From: Agapetus fuscipes
Taxonomy: Eukaryota; Arthropoda; Insecta; Trichoptera; Glossosomatidae
Direction of reading: 5' to 3'
Length of the DNA stretch: 64,000 nt
NCBI GenBank assembly: GCA_951799405.1
Contig: OX637362.1
Location: 11,022,493 to 11,086,492, forward strand
Under the pieces are notes generated by a model that worked only from the letters and a program-made list of their open reading frames with translations, ran no database searches and was not told the origin of the DNA. Position numbers and translations under genes: made by a program. This document shows, in pieces, positions 29,131 through 43,000 of the stretch; the first letter of the stretch is position 1, and each line of letters begins with the position of its first letter.

Positions 29131-30340
29131 ACATCTATCTTCTTCAGACTGCAATGTTCTTTTCACTGGATGTGACCCAATGAACGCAGTCTACTAACTT
29201 TTATTGACAGGACCAGATCAATGTCTTGGTACAGATTGCCTATTTCAGAGTTGTATCTTCTTCACCACATGTTCACCATGTTCAATGTTCACATGTTCAA
29301 GAATTTTTAGTTTCAAGATGTTGAGAGATGAGATCTCCTCGGTTGAGGTCTTCCACCCCTGAGTGAGAATCAACTTGAACAGAGGCTTAAGTTTCTGTTA
29401 CGCTGATCCAGTTTTATTTTGGTTGAAATTATATTTTTAAACATATTCTACAAATTAGGCACTGCCTGTTATGTATATTACTTTCTAAAAATAAATATAT
29501 TGCCTACCGCCCAGGCTGGCAGTATCCTTGACTGAGTTGACACGTCCAAACCACATTAGTGACCCAACAAAGCATTAAATCAAATGGAAAACAATCACAT
29601 AGAAGACATTGGAGTACACAAATAATGACAGATAAACAATGTCATTACAATTGATAGAATTTAATGAATATTTGATGATGTATCCATTAGTAGAAAATCT
29701 TATTTATAATTTATACAACATGTTTAGACAGCTCCCGACCCCGCCTCCGACACACACTCAACTATTTGTGCTGACGATGAATGTGGACAGTTTATGGTAA
29801 ATGTGTTGCTATGTACAATGGAGTGTAACGGCACCTGTCAAATATCACAGATGTACAAGGATAAACAAGCGTCAGTTCAAGATCACACTGTAACTTCTTT
29901 GCGTCAGTATAAGTCTACATTCTAAGAGAGCATGAAATTACTTCATGGGTTTGGTGGCGCCGATTAATTGCCTAGGCAGTTTTGAGGACATTTTTTTTGT
30001 TACATTGTCACACAATAGTACCAAGGTGGTACTTCCTGCAGTTTGATATTAAATACCGTCGCTAGAACACCAAATTTGCTGCTCGCTCCCTTTGGATCAC
30101 AACGCTGAAAATAAAATTACCATCACTATCAAGATCAACGATCACCGCTCCATGAAAAACGGAGAGATGGACTCAAGCAGAGAGACAATCAACTACTGGG
30201 AAGTCTCCAGAGTTTTTAGACAATCTGGCTGGTGTATCCTTTCAACTCGCCTTGGGAATCATAAAAGGAATCTGAGTGATTTTAACTCCTTGAGGAGAAA
30301 AGAAATTCATAAAAAAAAACGCCCGACCAGGGCTATTTAA
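29131..30340. other. Intergenic, no gene recognised
   Basis: Unique-looking sequence downstream of both TMEM135 and TspanC8. An 82-codon ORF at 30092-30340 resembles nothing I know. May include TspanC8 3' UTR. Confidence 0.4.
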
Positions 30341-30895
30341 TCTTTTGGCTTCTGAATATTATGGCTTTATGAATACCTCCAGTACGGAATACTTTTTCAA
30401 GCACATTTTTTTTTAATTCATTCACAGCGATGCACAAAAAATATTTTTTTAAACATTTATTGTTTCCTACCTTAATTGATTGACAACACTTGTGAACAAA
30501 CTATGTGCACAGTCACATGTATTCAGTATTAGTTATTCAAGAACAAAAATCACAAAGGTTTAGCTCATTTCACTTGCAGACTTTTAAATTCTTTAACACA
30601 GATGTCAGGGATAAGTTCAAAGTTGGATGACGTCTATGATTGACAGCGGCACTGTATGCAAGTTTACACATGACACCTGTGCGTGTCACCCGCAGTTAAA
30701 GGGTTGAGTAAAATCATAGAAAGAAGTGTCAAACTTGCAAAATGTGACTACCTGGTCGCGATATGTATGGAAACGCAAGCATTCCTATCGACTCGACGGA
30801 TAAATAAAAAAATCATATCACTTTTCTGACCTGCCTTGCTTGTAAGAGACTTTAACCTTTATTGGCCACCCTGGTTGACCTTGCACTATGATACA
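30340..30895 (-). repeat. Unclassified repeat (family C), reverse copy
   Basis: Reverse complement of 12600-13120 with about 60 bp extra (poly-T region near 30410). Carries the candidate TspanC8 poly(A) signal. Confidence 0.85.
30858..30863 (-). terminator. Candidate polyadenylation signal of TspanC8
   Basis: AATAAA on the minus strand 121 nt after the TspanC8 stop, in a downstream (GT)n-rich setting on the far side (30904-30927). It lies inside an interspersed repeat, so the 3' end may be repeat-supplied. Confidence 0.3.
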
Positions 30896-30903
30896 GGGGG
30901 ATA

Positions 30904-30927
30904 TGTGTGTGTGTGTGTGTGTGTGTG
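30904..30927 (+). repeat. (GT)n microsatellite
   Basis: About 12 GT units, 60 bp past the TspanC8 stop. Confidence 0.95.
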
Positions 30928-30983
30928 CGGGCTGAGTGTGTGTTGGTGCTTGAGCCTCACACAGAGGCGGGGAGGGGCTGCTG

Positions 30984-31052
30984 TCAGTGCCACTTGGCCT
31001 TCTGGGCAAAGATGTCCGCACGGAGGTTCTGCGCAAAGCATATGCCCAGGAT
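30984..31052 (-). CDS. TspanC8 exon 8 (terminal)
   Basis: 22 codons and TGA; acceptor tgttgcag. Encodes the end of TM4 and the short tail [20 protein letters not shown], matching FGICLAQNLVSDI of TSPAN5. Confidence 0.92.
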   Translation of the reverse strand: MLGICFAQNLRADIFAQKAKWH

Positions 31053-34000
31053 CTGCAACACACATAATACCATTAGTAAAACATTCAATAAATAAATAAA
31101 AACATGATGTATTTATTACTAAAGGGTGCCTCAAAAATAGTGCACTTTTGTATTTTAAAAAAAAACCATAAAAGTATACACAAGTAATAATACATTATGT
31201 TATAAAATGGCATTGAATTAGGAAGCATAGCATTATCACGTCTCAAAATTAAGGTAATAAAAACAGGATTCTTGAACAAGTAACAACCAAAGTACATCTC
31301 GTGGAGTCATGGAAAAAATGTGGACTATTGTAAGTGGCATGCTCAAACAAGATACAATCTCACTGGAAGTACAGTCGTTTGACATGTCTACAAATTAAAA
31401 TCAACTTAACAATTCATTAAACTTTTCAGCAATTGACGAAGCGATATAGAAGAGCTTGTCTGGTCGACGCCTCTGTGGTCTAGCAGTTAACGATTAGGAA
31501 TCGTTATCAGAAGAAAATTAGGTTTGATTCCCAACAGAGCACAAAAAATATTATATAGGTTGAAAAATTCATATACCTCAACCAAATATCCATCCAGCCT
31601 TACAGCAACTGGGCCGTGCTTAAGAATTTACACTTTCTATAGCGACGACAAAGCTTTTAGAGGGTTTTTGAGGTGTGATTTACAAAAAAACAGCGCTCAC
31701 TGAAAAAATCAACCCAATACTATGACAAGTTTTGAGATTCACAGAAGCCCCAGGCACATCTCTGTCACTCTACGTTAGGGAAAGGTGGCAAGAGTTCCCA
31801 GATTACCTGTGCAAACGCTGTGACAACGGCAGCCGACGCCACCAGCAAGAGATTCCGATCAAACCATTCCTCAGCCGCCTCAATGCAGCCCTTCTCATAT
31901 ATTATCTTAGCAATGTCAAAGTTCTACAAAACACAAAACACACAAAATAATAAACACATGCAACAAAACAAAACAACACCAGTCTACAGAAAATGTGAAT
32001 GAGTGGCAAGTAAACAATAAAACACAGATTTGTGATGAATGGCTTTCCAAAAACTGTGAGGAAGGCAAAAGCTGTAAGCGGTAATAATGAAAACAAGATA
32101 TTGTTCAGGTTGTCATCTGTGTTTACATTTCACCTTTGGCTTTAATGTCTATGAGTGAATCTCAAATTATCAGGTGCTAAGAACCTGCATCTAAAATATC
32201 ACTACTCCATGACACTCGGAAAAGGTTGAAATTATGGTGGATTTAAAAAGGTGAGAAAACTAGAATTAAGCGCGATGGCCATCATTAATTTCTTGTGTAT
32301 CCCAGGATCATCATAAAATAACATCGAAAATATTGTTTAAATTCTCTTCTACAATAGAACTACCCATCAATAAACTCAAAGGATTAATTTTCATTGGTGA
32401 ATATTGAAAAAAAAAATTGCAGTTGACCTTGAAAAGTTACGAGTTGTAAAGACAGTTTCTTTTTTTTTATTTGATTCACACTAATCTAATCTAATCTAAT
32501 CTAAGTTGCAAAGATATGTTACATTGGAGATTCACATAACATGCATTCTCACAACCAGACACATACAAATTCGCGCTTGCACATGCCTCATGTGAACCTA
32601 CAACATAAAAACCAAATCTCAAATGGACATACACCCTGCAACTCTTGCCGTCCTTCCCTGTAACAGGGGTGACATTGGCAAAGTGAACCATTTTTACAGC
32701 ATGGGTGGTCAGCAGCACACCAACCTATAAGACAAGGAAAGTTATAGTTAACACACTCACAACAAAATAGTTTTGTTTACATTACAAAGGTAATCATTAT
32801 AATAATTTATTTATTTATTTTTAATATTTTAATTTTTTGATAATTTTAATATTATTAATTTTTTATTCTTATTGTTGTTACGAGTATTATTTGATACCTA
32901 TATTTTTATTTAGTTTTTTGTATTAAATAAGGCCTATGAACGCCAACATAAGCTCAGTTCCACTTTGCAGAGACACCGCCAGAAACTTGCTCAGAGAGAA
33001 TGAATGGGTGATTGGAACTTGGAATGTCAGAAGAATGAATGAGTGTAAGGAGAAGGAAATTGTGAATGTGATGAATGAAAAGAGAATACAAGTGATGGGT
33101 GTGACAGAGACAAAAATGAAAGGGAATGGTGAAAAAGTACTAATGAATGGTGAATTGTATATCTGGTCAGGTGTAGAAGATGGGAATGAAAGACAAGGTG
33201 TTGGCGTGATCGTTAGTGAAAATGTGAAAGGATGCATAACGGGTTACAAAAGAGTCTCCCCAAGAATCTTGATTGTTAAATTTAAAACAAACAAGATGAG
33301 AATTTTCTTGGTGGCCTGTTATGCTCCTGTAGATTCAGAATGTATGGAGGTGAAAATGAATTTTTGGAACGAGTTGAATGCAGCTGTGCGTGAAAGTAAG
33401 AAGAATGAATTCATTATGATTTTGGGTGATATGAATGGATGGGTAGGTAAGCAAAGAGATGAATGTGTGAAAATTGTTGGTCCTAGTGGACGAGGTGTAG
33501 TCAATGATAATGGGCGGCACCTGATAGCTTTGTGTGCAGAGCACAGCCTTTTTGCATCAAACACATGGTTTCGGCATAAGGATGTGCATCTGTACACAAG
33601 GCAGATTGTGGGAAGTCGCACAATCATTGACTACATCTGTGTAGATGAAAGACTGAGAGGAGCCGTAAGAGATAGCCGTGTCTATCGTGGGCCTGAAATA
33701 GGCAGTGACCACTATCTCTTATGCGCTAAAATAATGATTGGAGAAGTAAGAAAGAAGAAACGTAAGAAGAAAGTAAGAAAGCCAAGAATAAAAGTAGAAA
33801 GTCTGAGTGATGAAAACGTGAAAGTGAAGTATAAATCAGAATTACAAAAAATGTTAAGTGTGAATGAACTTGAAAAGAATGTGAATGAAAAATATATTGA
33901 AAGCATGTGGAAGGATATGAAAGAAAGAATAATTGAATGCGCTAAAAAAGTATGTGGGGTAACGAAAGGTGGAAGATTGAAAGGGGATGCCTGGTGGAAT

Positions 34001-37000
34001 GCTAAAGTAAAAGAGGCTGTGAAAGTAAAGAAGGAATGTTACAAAAAGTGGCTGAACGACAGGAATGATAGAAAGCTAGAAGATGAATATAAGATAGCCA
34101 AGCGAATAGTGAAGAATGTAGTTTATGAAAGCAAAGCGAATGAACAGAGAAAGATTGATGAAAAAATGAACAGAAGTTTCACCGACAGTAGGAAGGAATT
34201 CTGGAGATGGGTCGGTGCCATTAGGAATAAAGATTCTGCATTGACCACCCCAGGAATCAAAAGTGCTGTTGGTGAGATGGTATGGGAGAATGATGAAGTA
34301 TGTAAGAGATGGAAAGAATATTTTGAAGGGATTTTTGGTCGGGGCGAAAGAAATTTGTTTAGAAAAATGACAGAAGAGAATGAATTTAGGATTTTGAAAG
34401 AAGAAATAAAAGTATCTATTGAATGTTTGAAGAATGGAAAGTCTGCTGGGTTTGATGGAATAAATGGTGAAATGTTGAAAGCAGGAGGTGAATGCGTGAT
34501 AGATTGGATGTACGAATTATGTAAGCTTTGTGTGAATGCAGGAGTAGTACCGATAGATTGGAGGAAGGCAGTCATTGTTCCCATTTACAAAGGTAAAGGG
34601 GACAAAAAAGACTGTCAGAACTTCAGACCAATCAGTCTACTCAGTATACCAGGAAAAGTCTTCTGTAAGGTGATTATAAAAAATGTGATTCTGACTACTA
34701 GTGAAAGGATTTCCGATATACAGTCCGGCTTTATGGCCGGTAGAGGCTGTGTTGATCAGATTTTTACTCTACGACAACTTGTTGAAAAACAATTGTCGGT
34801 GAGGCGGAATCTGTTCACGGCCTTTGTAGATCTGGAAAAGGCTTTTGACTCAGTAGACAGAGGTATGTTATGGGATGTTTTGAAAGCATACGGAGTGAAT
34901 GGGGCTCTCCTAGGTGCGGTGCATGCCAACTATGAAAATAGTAAGGCATGTGTTCGTATTGATGGTGAGTATAGCGAGTGGTTTGAAGTTTATAAGGGTG
35001 TGAGGCAAGGATGTGTGATGAGTCCATGGCTATTTAACATAGTCATGGACAAGTGTGTCAGAGATGCTAGACTTAATGATTGTGGATTGATGATAGGAGA
35101 GAGCAAAGTGAGTGTTCTACTGTATGCAGATGATGCAGTTCTTGTATCTGATTCAGCAGTAGAATTGCAAACAATGCTCTCTAGATTGAATGAAGCTTTG
35201 TTAGGTAACCATCTGAAGTTAAATGCAAGTAAGACGAAAGTATTGATTTTTGAAAGAGATGATGAAAGTATGAATTATGAATTTAAAATTAATGGAATGA
35301 ATGTTGATGTCGTAAATGAGTTTGTATACCTGGGAAGTAAGTTTGAAAAAGATGGAAGAATGACCGGTGAATTTGAAAGAAGAGTAATGAAGGGCAGGTG
35401 TGTACTGGGTGCCACAACTTGTATCGCCAAAAATCAAAACATATCAAAAAATGCTCGATTGGCGGTACGCAGTGGCATACTTTTACCCACCTTGATGTAT
35501 GGAAGCGAGGCCTGGACGGTGAATGAAAGTGAAATTAGTAAAGTCCATACTGTTGAAATGGACTTTCTAAGAAGTATGATTGGGAAAAAACGGAGTGACA
35601 GGGTGAGGAATGATTTTGTAAGAGAAGAATGTGGTGCAAGAGAAAGTGTGAAAGTGAAGATTAAAAGAAGTTTGTTAAGATGGTTTGGGCATATGGAGAG
35701 AATGAATGAGGAAAGACTGACGAAGAAAGTATATGTTGGTAGAATAGATGGATGTCGTGGTAGAGGAAGACCGAGAAAGGTATGGATGGACCAAATATCC
35801 GAAATTGCGAATGAATGGAATATCCAGAGTCATAATAAAAGAAGAGCTTGTATGAAGAAGGTTATGACTCTGGAGGAAATGAAAGAAGTATGTAAGGATA
35901 GAAAGAAATGGCGGTTGATCTGTGATGTTGGCGGCTGAGGTTTGTTAAAGTAAAATTGGTTTTATGATTTAGTTTTTATGTCCATGTATATATTGTGATT
36001 TATTGTTTTTAAAAAATGTAATTTGCCATGTATGTTCCTTGACTTATAGGTTGTTATGCGGCTGACCACCCATAATGTAAAAATTGGTTCACTTTGCCAA
36101 TGTCACCTCTGTTTCAGGGAAGGACGGCAAGAGTTGCAAGGCTTATGTTCATTTGAGATTGGGTTTTTATATTGTAGGTCCACATGCGGCATGTGTTAGC
36201 GCGAAATTATACATATCTGCTTGTGGGAATGCATTTAACACATTTTTTGCGGGAGGTTTATATTATTAATCCACGCCGTTTAAGCGGGCAATTTTGTCAG
36301 ATTCGCGCGTCAAATTACGTTTCACGTAAAACAGCTATAACTTCTGAACTATTGATCATATTTTAATAAAATTTTGAGTACTTTACCATAAATAAAATTT
36401 TCTAATATTATCTGGTCACAAATGTTTATATTTTTGGATAAAAAAATATAATATTCAAGGTCAAATATAAAACATTGGAAAAAACTGCACTTTTGTCGTA
36501 TTGTCGATTTAGTCATTTTATGCACGGTCAACATAATATATATTTTGTAAAATACAAAGCAATAAACACTAATATTGTTTCAAAGTATGAGATCATTGGA
36601 AACACTTCCCTTTATGTAGTGGTACAAAAAAAGTCTGGGGACGCACTGTACTCGTAACTCCATCATCACTAAATTCAAATTCATCATCTGTATGTTTCTC
36701 AACGTCACTATCACAAGAATAATTTGATAAATTATCAGCACACAATTCTCCATCACTCTCATCCATTGTTATTAGATATTTTTTTATAAAAAAAATATGT
36801 AACAAATAACTTTAAACACAACAGCGATCGATTACGAATATATCATACAATGATATGTATTTTATAGGAAATTCTTAAAGCGGAATATAGACAGAAACGA
36901 AAATGGAAAACATCTTGAACGAAACAGTATCGCTATAACACTGAAGAAATGTAAACACAAAAACGAAATATTTATCTTACAGCTTTCAAGCGAATGTTTT

Positions 37001-40000
37001 ATGACCACAGTCGGCCACCCGACCCTAATTCCACGAATTGCCGGGTTTAGGTACCCGGTACAGGTAGGTAGGTACCTATTACACGTCTCAAAGGAGCTGG
37101 CGCCTAAGAATCACACGTTTCTCGTAATATGTTGTTACTCTAAGTGTCAACGCGTTTAGGCGTCTCCCGCGCTCTACCAATAGTAGACAAATAAAAAAAA
37201 CGCTTTTAAGCGTCTCCCGCTTTCTACCAACAGTATGGAAATGACGCCTTTAAGCGTCTCCCGCAAACGATGTGTTAATATAAAACTTAAATGATATATA
37301 TCTTTGCAGCTTAGATTAGATTAGATTAGATTAGACAAAGGTCACTGCTCCCTAAAATTTATGTACCTACCTGTCTACGTCCTCACGCTTATTAATGAAT
37401 TGTATTTATTTTTAGAACAATCTATTTTACTGTAACTCTGTCGCCATTCCGCTAGGGGTGGCCAGAGCCTCTGCAGAGTTGCCTCCATTTTTTCCTATCC
37501 TGACATACCTCTTTCAATTCCTTCATATCCATCACCTTTTTAATGCATTTTCTTCTTTTACGCTCAGTCTATTAAATAGGTCACTCAATGACATTTCCTT
37601 GACTTATAGGTTGGTATGAGGCTGACCACCCATACTGTAAAAAATGGTTCACTTTGCCAATGTCACCCCTGTTTCAGGGAAGGTCGGCAAAAGTTGTGGG
37701 GCTTATGTTCATTTGAGGTTTGGATTTTATTTGTAAGTACACATTCAGCATTTGTAAGCGCGAACTACACTTGTTGGTTTGTGGGCATACATCTGAGAGC
37801 TTTAAATGAATATATCCTTGCAACTTAGATTATAGATTATAGATTATAGATGCAGTAAAAAACCTTTTTTTCACTATGTTTTCAGATAAAACAAACAGAT
37901 AGGAAATATGTATTGTATCTTTGGAGATATTTCAAATCAAAACCAAGAGATCTGTTGCTGGATAATAGTTAAAAATCACCGGCACAAGAGGTTAAAGGGT
38001 AAACGACAGACAGCAATCAACCAAGACTGTCTACAATAGTGAACACACCTTTTTAAATACACTTTGGTTAAAATCAAATCTTTAACATTACAATCAAACA
38101 AAAAACAATTAATCAAATAAATAAAAATTCAAACAAACAATAAAAAAGCCAGCTAAACAATGTGGTAAAACATAAAGACAAATAAGTGCAGCTAATCAGG
38201 CACACGCAATAATTCCACGAGCAGTGTGGTGTTGCCGCACCTTGATGACCATGAGGATGAAGCAGGCGCCGGCCACGGGGGTGAGGTTCCCCTCCAGCCA
38301 CTCCTCCCCCGCCCTCAGGCAGCCCCGCGAGTAGATGTTCCTGTCCGACGGCTGAACAATACCACGCTTGTGATACATCCAATAGTACATTACTCACACA
38401 TTTATTTATTTATTTATTTAACAAGTATGCACAGGACTGACAGTGAGACACCAAAACGTCACAATACAAATAAGAGAACAATACGCAGATACACAGATAC
38501 ATTATTCTACGCATCCATACGTCGTTCTAGTATACAAAGAGACTCAGATAGTAATCGATCCACACCAGGGCTGGAAGTCTCATCACCACGGTAATTCTTA
38601 CCTATTGAATATCAGTAATATTTGTATGAAGACTAATCAGCTCTTCACTTGCTGCCATCTTGGTCTTGATACATATATTACCAATATTCGTTAGGTAAGA
38701 ATTACCGTGGTGATGAGACTTCCAGCCCAGTTTGGGCTGTACTGTCATCAAAGAGAGAAGAGAGATCCTCAGCAGACTTACATAGCCGGGTTTCCTGACA
38801 TCGTAGCCGCACTGCTTGTTCCTGACAGTCTCCCGCCTCCGGCAGCAGGAGAAGGGCACCCCGCAGGCCTCCCTGCTGCCCACAGACAAGGAGGAGCAGT
38901 TGAAGTAGGCGTTGCGGTCCCAGTCCCGGGGACCCTCTATGCCGCAGCACTGCAGCTGTTCACATGACACATGTACGCATGGTAAAGCATTGCTGGTGAA
39001 TAATAATAATAATAATTTGACAATATTTTTAGTGCCGTTTTGTGACTTCACCGCAAGGGCACTGCAAGGGGAGGTGAAGGCCATTTAGAAAATCAACACA
39101 GCACAAACAGGACTTTTTTTTTTAGATTATATACTTTTGCAAAGAGGAATGTAATTCACCAACCTATTGTGCCTGGCAAGATACAGGTATTAACATAAAA
39201 ATTATAATTCATTATTTTGTTATTGTCAGTTAAAAATTACGCGATGACATCTATTAAACCAGGGACAAAGTTATGATAAAAGGAAGTTACGACAGGAATC
39301 GAATCAGCATTATTTTATTTCAAACACGCAAGTCTAGATTAGCAACATGACCGTCTTGGCCATAGAACCGACATAATTATATAATAAATTATAGTTGGCT
39401 GCAATGTATGGGCTTGACTAATTTCACTTTCACTCATCGTTCAGGCTTCACTTCCATACATCAAAGTGGGCACTAGTATACCACCGTGCATCGTCAGTCG
39501 AATTCTGGTTCTTGGCAAGGCAAGCCGTAGCACCCAGTACACACTTGCTTTTCATTATTCTTCTTTCAAATTCACTAGTCATTCTTGCATCTTTTTCCAA
39601 CTTACTTCAGGGGTCAAAAAAAACAACTGCCAATCTTTTTATCCTCCCAATGGAGTCTCAGAGGAAATGAATGATATCATTGAAGTGGGAAATATTTTAC
39701 CCAGTCTTCTTGTATCCAGTCAATCAAGTTCTGCTGATCTGGATCTTCTCTGTAATGTGTGATGAAGGCCTGGAAGCCTCCCGTTGCTTGCTGCTTTATC
39801 TGGAAAACAACACATCAAAACATTTAAAACCTTCCAGCTTCCTGACAGCGATTGATGATGATGAGTTGATGACTTATTTAGGGCGCCATTTTGTGATGTA
39901 GTCACTCTAGGAGGGTTTGTGCAAATGATGCCAGAAATTTCCTTGTCTTCAGTGCATTTCGGAATTTTCCATGGTCCTTTATCTCTCTCAAATGATGAGG

Positions 40001-43000
40001 CAGGTGCTTCCAGGCCAGAGCACCAACAACTGCAAATGCACGCTCTCCAAGCATAGTTTTTACTCTTCTTACCAGTGCTTTGGCCCCAGTTCCTGCTGAG
40101 TAGTGTTGGGCTTTTTTGGGGAGGGCAACGGGGTGTTTTTTTGTATCAAATAGAGCGTTGTGGACCATCGAGCACACTTTAAACTCAACCCCACCATCAA
40201 ACCCATGACCTTCTGTTTACGAGTCCGCACCATTAACCACCACACTACAGAACAGTCGTAAAGTAAAAAGACATAAAGTAATTTGTGAACTTGATTTCTC
40301 TTCACAAAATTATCTGACTAAAATATAAAAGGCTGAATATTTACCTGATATTCAATGGTATTTAAACATGAGAAATGTGAAGTGCGAGACATTGTTTCAG
40401 CCATTGAGGAATAACATAGAGGTGCAGAAACTAACATACTGCATTGATACATACTATCTACCACATTTGTCTCAGTCCTATCAAACGTCGCAGTTGTGAA
40501 GACATACAAAACATGTCTTAACGTGTTGTTTTCTTGCTTTCTCCATTTTTTGTTTTGACACCCAATAACAACGCATGCCCTAATGTCTTAAAACAATGCA
40601 TTTTTCCTTTGAAATTCATTAATTTTATCGATAACAAGATTTATACCTCATGCGTCCATGTTCAGACTAGTTCGGGCATAGTACGCATGCGGCAATGCTG
40701 CCACCTTTCTAGAAACATTTTAACATTTACCACTGCCACATTTGCCACTGGCAACTGCCACAACACCCACACCTCTGCGGCACTATAACAAGTGTCATAG
40801 ACCCCTTGAGGCTCTTGAATCTAGGGAGTCTCCCGCACAGGCTTCCTTAACAAAAAATTGCCTGAGATTTTTTGTACACATGTAACTGTGAAGTTCTTTG
40901 TTCTTTTTCTTACTTATGACCATTTTGATAAGTACGTTGAAACAGATATATATTGTCTATTATAATTTGTAGTCCACATATATCATTAGTCAATGGTTTC
41001 AGCTTACCCAGTCTTTGAAGACAAATCCCAGAATGCCCGCTGTCATTTCTGATAGTAGCAGCAAGGCTAAGAACACTGCGTACTGAAAACAGGAAAATCG
41101 ACAATCTGTTACTTATGCTTCTAAAAAATAATATGGGTGGCAAGATGTTAGATAATGATATTTGATAAAGTCGAAACTCGGAGCTGCAACTGCAACTCTA
41201 TTGCCATTCCGCTAGCGGTGCCCAGAGCCTGTGCAGAGTTTCCTTCATTTCTTGCTATCCTTGCATACCTCTTTCAATTCATACATATCCATCAGTCCGG
41301 TCGATAGCTCAGTTGGTAGAGTGCTTGCGTTCCATGGCGTGAGCCCTGATTCAAATCCCACCGAGGGTGTCAGAAATGATTTCCCGTTTCAGTGTTTATT
41401 TCAAACCCCAAGATAAAATACCGGCAAGGTTTACTCAGCCTTTACAAGAAATGAGTACAAGCCCCCTCGGGAGCTGGGAAACCCCACTTCAACTGAAGTG
41501 GTTGGCGTAAGGCCAGCCCCCTTACCTGTAAAAATAAATAGGTTCAACTCGCCACATGCGACCCCTTCGGGGATAACACGGCAAGAAGTTACACTATATG
41601 TGTAGCTTAGTTGCGTTAGTTGGGTTTATGTGGTTACGAAATCAAAGTACCTACGCGCACCTATACATGTACGATAGTGTGGGTAGAACCATCTGGGAGT
41701 GGTCCATGATGGTGGTAGTGCATAGATGACATTCTTTAGAATATTCATTAGAATATGCAAGAAAGATCTCTTTGGTACCAATATAAAGGGACTGAAATGG
41801 TGCGGAGAGCGTTCAGTCGCTCGGAGCATTTTGCCGTGAAACCAATATACGCAGAGGTTATCACTTATTGTAAATTGTTAAGCAAAACGTGTAAAATTAA
41901 TTCCTTAAAAATAAATAATAGCAGTTCAATTGAAAGAGGACCCCAGTAAAATCATAACAAGTTATTGTAATGGATTAGCACTTACACACGCCAGTAGACA
42001 CGTGTTCTCCCTGAGAGCCCCCACACAGCCCGTGAATCCAATGATGAAGGTCATGTAGCCTGTGAAACAACAATTACAATATTATTTATCTTATGAACAC
42101 CGATAGTTTCAGTATCAATAATACTTCCAGTGAGACACAACTGCCCAGCCCCGAAAAGCCTACTCTTATATGATGGGCATCACCAGGGGGACCTGACAGG
42201 GCACTATAATCTGTAATCTGAGTTACAAGGATAAATGACATTTAAGATGGTGAAATCGCTGGGTGAAAAATTCATATACAACATTGGGCGTGGTCAGTAC
42301 TTGGATGGGTGTGCGCTCAGGTACACCGCGTGTCGTTGGCATCTCGGACCGGTCCGTAGTCCGTTGTGGCAACACTTCGGACTCGTAAATATTTGGAAGG
42401 TTGTGGATTCGGATCCCGGCGGAGCACACAAAAATACCATTAATATTTCGAATGTGCTCTTCGCTGGGTTGAAGAATTCATAAGCCTTTACCAATGACCG
42501 GTCACCAAGGGTCCATCCAGCCTTACAGCAACTGGGTCTTGCTTGAGTATTGGCGCTTTGTAGCGACGACCAAGCTCGTACACCTCTGCGGCACTACAAC
42601 AAGTGTCATAGACCCCTAGAGTCTTCAGAATCTAGGGAGTCTCCCGCACAGGATTTTCTTAAAAAAATATACCTTTACCAAAGACCGGTTGGACCGGTCC
42701 GTAGTCCTGTGGCAACACTTCGGACTCGTAAATGGAAGGTTATGGATTCGGATCCCGACGGAGCACAAAAATATACCATTTATATTTCCAAATATGCTCT
42801 TCGCTGGGTTGAAAAAATTCATAAAGCCTTTACCCCAAAGACTGGTCACTAAAGGTCCATCCAGCCATCCAGCCATACAGCAACTAGGTCTTGCTTGAGT
42901 ATTGGCGCTTTGTAGAACAAGTGTCATAGACCCCTAGAGTCTTTGAAATTCAGGGAGTCTCCCGCACAGGGTTTTTCAAGAAAAAAGATGTTTCCTCACC

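Larger units (their letters stand above)
35939..37340 (+). mobile_element. 3' UTR/tail of the full-length RTE LINE, split by a piggyBac-type insertion
   Basis: After the stop come about 100 bp of AT-rich 3' UTR, then the roughly 250 bp tail repeat (from TTCCTTGACTTATAGG near 36037), interrupted at 36235 and resumed at 37275, ending in (ATTAG)n near 37340. The tail is the same sequence dispersed through the window. Confidence 0.9.

Noticed and set aside
30092..30340. 82-codon ORF as a small gene
   Set aside because: No recognisable domain, no splice or promoter context, composition like surrounding DNA; fits chance.
32481..32520. CRISPR or satellite array from repeated TCTAA/ATTAG units
   Set aside because: Short simple-repeat tails of LINE copies in an animal genome, no spacers.
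32923..33237. Minus-strand ORFs under the intact LINE (several, 32923-35437)
   Set aside because: Shadows of the plus-strand EN-RT ORF; low-complexity Ser/Phe/Thr readings without domains.
37441..37567. Gene exon suggested by open minus-strand codons
   Set aside because: Identical to the C-terminus of RTE lineage 2 elements found at 18830 and 19916.
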